A DNA stretch of 64,000 nt from assembly GCA_034440635.1 (NCBI GenBank), contig JAOTON010001073.1:736501-800500 (forward strand), in the 5' to 3' direction. Below, piece by piece: positions 59,690 to 64,000 of the stretch. Below the pieces are notes generated by a model. The model saw only the letters and a list, made by a program, of their open reading frames with translations. It was not told where the DNA came from and did not search any database. The position numbers were made by a program, and so were the translations under genes. Origin of the DNA: Lepas anatifera. Its lineage: Eukaryota > Arthropoda > Thecostraca > Lepadidae. Numbering within the stretch: position 1 is the stretch's first letter; every line of letters begins with the position of its first letter.

Positions 59690-59852
59690 CTCCAAGTAGT
59701 ATCCAACCTTCCTTTACTCTCATCCATTCTAATCCTTACCGTCTCCTTCCATAGTCTTCATCACTTCACGTCCATTACGACGGAGCTTGAAAAGTCACCG
59801 TAGGTGTGGAAGTGTGTGTAGCAAATACAAATAAAAATACAAAATACGTCAT
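59690..59852 (+). repeat. Dispersed repeat K, copy 2
   Basis: Matches 30610-30770 (CTTACCGTCTCCTTCCATAG, TCCATTACGACGG, CTTGAAAAG). It is followed by a short direct repeat of GCCATGTTGTGATGTCAT (two copies, about 59882 and 59911). Confidence 0.65.
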
Positions 59853-60253
59853 GTCGGGGACAGTCCCTGCAGTCGGAAGCCGCCATGTTGTGATGTCATC
59901 AGAGTGATCGCCATGTTGTGATGTCATTATCCCTTTTCAATTATTACCAGTAAAAATATCAAGCTAGGAAATTTTCGATAGCATTAAAGGCGCAATGACA
60001 ACTATCGTGCACAACTTTTTGCTCCTTTTTGTCTGGGCAAATCAGTAAACTGGTTGGGTTTTCATGCCTTTGTCATCTATTCGCCTCAGGAGAAATAAGT
60101 GCAAAGCAAGAGGGAGTATACCCTTCTCAAAAGGCCCTTAGGGGTACTTTTAAGTGATAAGTTAGCTTACTCTATAACAATAATTAGGTTTTAAGTTAGG
60201 TCTTAATGAACAAATGCCACAAAAATTGCCAACCTCAAGTGGATACCTGTTAA

Positions 60254-61117
60254 CCTTCGCCCGGGTGGGGGTCTTTTAGACCCCCCTCGGGTTTTTCCAA
60301 ATTGACCATAAAACGGTGGCGCGCAGCGCCGCCAAACTTGCTTTAGCTGTTCCTTCATTATTTTTACATCTTTCCTGAAAATTTTAGCTCAATGTATTAT
60401 CAGGTCAGGTCACCAGACCAGGTGAAGTAACCTCACCTCAAAAAATGCTTAGGACTGCATAACTAAAAGGTGGGTGAATTGATCAAGTTGAAATTCATAC
60501 CACATATTGGGTCCACCAGGAGCTACAACATATGTTCCGGGATTTTTGATATTGGTGACCTAAGGTCATGTGCAGAGCATGACCTCCCCATTGTAAGTAC
60601 ATGGGGAAATCACGAAATGAGCTTTTCTCAGTAAATATGGATGGGATCGACTTCAAACATTGGTTTACGGCCTGCTCTTACCTCATTTCTGAAGTTGATG
60701 CAAAAAATTTGACTTGTGGCCTTTGAAAGGTCACCTTGGGTCAAATAAGCATTTTTTGTGTTTTACTCTATACATTTTGAGTAAAAACAAAGATAGAATT
60801 TTTATTTTATCACTCAAGTGTTTGTGTAGTCACTGCAAGTCAAATTATATGCATTGTGACTATACCAGGTCAAGTTGGGTCAGACCGTTGACCTGGGCCA
60901 GGTCAAATTTTCAAATTTGACCTGGCCTAGCAATATTATATATCATTCGATTCGTAAAGACAAGACGAATGAAATGGTGCATCAACTATGGCTGTATCTT
61001 GCTTGGTTTGGAGTTTTTTAGCGAAAAAAGGAAACGCCCTTATGCATGGGTGGCTATGGACATTCCTAAGAACATTTCCAATATTCAGTGACCTGTAGCT
61101 GCCTAGGCTTTGACCTG
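60254..61117 (+). mobile_element. TTAA-type element, family C, truncated on the right by the LINE
   Basis: The left border is TTAA at 60250-60253. Then come CTTCGCCCGGGTGGGGG and a hairpin GGGGGTCTTTTAGACCCCC. The segment GGCGGCGCTGCG-type and the AGGTCA-rich interior are collinear with family B but strongly diverged. It runs to about 61117, where LINE sequence begins; the right terminal repeat is missing. Confidence 0.65.
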
Positions 61118-63960
61118 ACACGAAAATGAATGCCACTGTAATAAAATTATATTTCTTTTCAATGATCCCAATATGTTGACTAAGACTGGAGTAATTATTT
61201 CTGATATTAGTGACCATTTCCCATTCATGCCTCTATCAATATCAGCAATCAAAAGCAAAATCGAAGCCTCCAAACAATGACATCTGCTTCGACTTCCGGA
61301 AAATTGATACCTCAATCAAGCATTGGCTCAAACTTAGAAATATATTAGATATGACCGATCCTAACCAGGCCGCCAGTTTCCTACCAGTGTAATCAATTCC
61401 AAATTACCCTCTCAGCATAAAAATTAGATAGAAGAAATGTCCCAGTCCAGCCGTGGATCTCCTTTGGCCTTCTACGGTGCATGAACAAAAGAATGAACTC
61501 TACAAAAATCAATACGAGAACCAAGCGAATCTAATAGGATTGTGTATGTTACTTATAGAAATCGTCTCTCCAATCTAATTAGGTCATCCAAAAGTCTTTC
61601 TATGGGCGAAAATTAGAGGAATATAAAGCTAACCCTGCCAAACTTTGGACAGTTTTGAACTCCTGGTCCACAAAACAAGTCAAATCGTCCCTGCCCACCG
61701 ATTTGTTTATGATAACTCTTGCATTAAATCGCCTTCCTAATTGCCAACAAATTATGAATTTTTAGCTCATTGCCTCATCTTTAGATGAGAAACTTGCCAC
61801 CCACACACCAATCCTCTGGCATATCTGGAACACTACCCAACTCCTGAGTACCCTTTCAACTCCAGGGCACCAGTGCTGACTCCATCCTTTCCATCTACAT
61901 AACCTAGATTCCTCATCAGCCACATCAGACTGTCTCTCCCCAAAATTCTGAAATTGATTGCTGTGACCATAGCGCCATACTTAAACCATGTATTTGATAT
62001 TTGTCTAATTAACGGGGTATTTCCTGATGTATTCAAAAATCTGTAGTTGTCCCTATATTCAAGTCAGGTGACCTTTACTGCTTCAACAACTACAGACCTA
62101 TTAGTCTGCTCACTCTTCTGTCTAAAATTCTTGAAAAATTGTACTTCCCAGCTTTCTGATTATATTGAGTTCAATGCTATACTTAATGATCAACAATTTG
62201 GCTTCCGTAAACACCACAGCACGTTCATGCCAATATCTCTGCTCCATGAACATATTACTAGCGCCCTATACCGTAAGGAGATAAGTGCAGCCATCTACCT
62301 CGACTTTTCTAAAGCTTTCGACACTGTCAATCACAGAATTCTTTTGCGTAAATTACAGATGTGCGGGATAACCAACTTCTCCTTAAATTTTTCAAAACTT
62401 ATCTTCAAACCGGTCCCAAGTTGTCAAATACAATTCTACCACTTCCCAAATTCCGCAAAACATGCCACACGGAGTTCCTCGGGGATCCCTGCTGGGGCCT
62501 CTGCTGTTTCTCCTCTATATAAACGATATTAATCTGAGCTGCCCTGCCTGTAAATTCCTACAATTTGCAGATGATACTGTTCTCATCTTTACTGCCAAAC
62601 CATACCTGACCTAGAAACATCCATCTCCAATAACCTACCCAAAATTACTACTTGGCTTACTAGTAATCGTCTTACCATAAACCCCTAAAATCAACCTACC
62701 AAATATTTTCCAACTCTCTTGAGCAGTCTGATGTACAGATCTCCATTCACGGTCACCCTCTTTAGAAAATTCTCCACTAAGTACCTCGGCCTTCTCATCG
62801 ATGAGAAATTTCAATGGGACCCCAGATTAGGAGTGTGGAATCCACTGTTTCCGCAATATCGGCCTTATTGGTAGAATTAGTAAATACCTGAAGTCCCATC
62901 ATCTCCTACTCCTATACAATTCGCTAGTTCTGTCCCATCTTTCGTATGGGCTCCAGGTCTGGGGTACAACGTATCCTCCAAGCTTAGGAGGCTGGAAACT
63001 TTACAGAAAAAATCCTTCGGATCATTAACTTCGCGGACCGTCTGGCCCCTTCCAGCCCCATCTTCAAAAGTATGCCATCCTTAAACTACCCGACCTTATC
63101 AAGCTAACTCAGATCAAAGTTCTTCATGAGTTTCTTACTGGCTCCTTACCATCCCCACTCTCCACAAAATTTACATTGGCCACCACAGTCAGGGACCGTG
63201 TTGCCAGACGACCCCAGCATTTCGAAGTTCCCTTTACCTCTGTTAATTATAGACATTTTCACTGTTCTTGTCAGCCCCAAAAACATGGAATAATGAAATA
63301 GCCAATAGAATGAGAGATATTAATGATGTTCCTCGGAGTAAATGCGTTTTCAAACGGGTAGTCAAAAGATGTATATTGACCAGTATTAATGTCACTTTAT
63401 CTTGCAACTGTCAAAATATTGTTCTGTGTCTGTCAGACCTCTTGTACATGTCTCATTTATTTGTATTTTCTAGAATGGGCTGTTCTCGTCCCCCTCCAGT
63501 TCAGCGAACGGGTGGAGTGTTGAGCTGCGTGTCCTTCGTTTTTTGTTTGTTTTGTTTTTATTTTTTGTCTTGCTAAATGTAGTATGTTCTTGAGAGTTGT
63601 ATTCATCGCCTTTGTTTTTGTTTTTTTTTCTTTTGTCTTGCTAAATGTAGCCATGTCTCCTGTGGTTGTATCCAGCAGTCTGTGTGAATGTATCCAGTTC
63701 TGTTCTTTCTATATAATGTCTGTTTCTTTTCTTGTGCCCATCCCACCTGAAGATTAGTGCTTTTTTCTTTCTTCTTTTCCCCAACCCCACTGAAGATCAG
63801 GGAACCCTCCCATCTGGGATATAACGGTGGACCAGTGGTGGGGGCTGGAAGTGGCGGGGTGGATTGTCTACCAACGATCACCCCAAGGGCTCAACCAGAA
63901 ACTTAGACCCTGTTGGTGGTGGCCGAAGTCAGGCTTTTAGTCTTCTCGTCTATTATCAGC
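61118..63960 (+). mobile_element. Non-LTR retrotransposon (LINE) remnant with endonuclease and reverse transcriptase pieces
   Basis: An endonuclease-like end segment (DISDHFPFMP) is near 61200. Reverse transcriptase blocks follow: YRPISLL near 62095, QQFGFRKHHST near 62190, IYLDFSKAFDTVNHRILL near 62295, GVPRGSLLGPLLFLLYINDI near 62475 and the catalytic FADDT near 62570. The blocks lie in different frames with stops between them, so the protein is not expressed as one chain. A 3' tail region rich in T follows to the window end. The order EN-RT and motif style fit the jockey/CR1/L2 group; finer placement is uncertain. Confidence 0.8.
62047..62700 (+). pseudogene. Reverse transcriptase domain of the LINE, broken by frameshifts
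   Basis: The longest intact piece (62047-62532) carries RT motifs 1-3, including LDFSKAFDTVNH. The frame then shifts at about 62400-62460, where PHGVPRGS and the FADDT active site appear in another frame. RNA-directed DNA synthesis would not be possible from this copy. Confidence 0.75.
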
Positions 63961-64000
63961 TGCTGCTCATATGTGTTTGTCCTTGTCCAATCGCACCATG

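Overview
This window is animal (metazoan) nuclear DNA, most likely from an invertebrate. The evidence is small coding exons split by large repeat-filled introns with GT-AG borders, long AT, GT and GA microsatellites, miniature inverted-repeat elements, a LINE remnant and a tRNA-derived SINE. No vertebrate-specific feature was seen. The receptor described below looks like the mXR branch of metabotropic glutamate receptors, first described in insects. That hints at an arthropod or another protostome, but the species cannot be fixed from the sequence.

Three protein genes are supported. (1) At the left edge (17-431, + strand) is the terminal exon of a cathepsin L-type cysteine protease. (2) The window is dominated by one 15-exon gene on the minus strand (42889 down to 4126), a class C GPCR of the metabotropic glutamate receptor family. 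I assembled it exon by exon; all splice phases agree and give about 1042 residues (signal peptide, Venus flytrap domain, cysteine-rich domain, seven membrane helices, short tail). The one break is a single extra base in a C6 run in exon 3. The contacts for the amino-acid backbone of the ligand are kept, but those for the glutamate side-chain carboxylate are replaced. (3) Inside the intron between exons 10 and 11, on the same strand, lies an intronless amino-acid transporter gene of the AAAP/SLC32-36 type (10983-12572).

Most of the rest is mobile DNA. A set of related non-autonomous elements (called families A, B, C, D and E here) sit between TTAA or TTAA-like 4-bp target duplications. They carry terminal inverted repeats, a GC-rich palindrome just inside each end, and an interior packed with AGGTCA/TGACCT motifs. 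A nested insertion (A inside B at 2209-3233) can be compared with empty B copies and shows the 4-bp duplication directly. Also present are a PIF/Harbinger-like element with a decayed MADF reading frame (19918-22448), an 8-bp-TSD hAT-like MITE (35425-35572), long-arm inverted repeats in AT microsatellites, a tandem MITE (32801-33711), three copies of a GGATCC-ended element, a SINE (50430-50640) and a decayed LINE (61118-63960).

Several receptor splice sites are built from or sit beside tandem repeats. The last exon's 3' splice site lies in a 38-bp minisatellite, exon 6 uses a (CT)n tract as its pyrimidine tract, exon 7's 5' splice site runs into (TA)n, and exon 9 is followed at about 38 nt by roughly 190 bp of (CA)n. 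From 42.9 to 60 kb no convincing coding gene was found.
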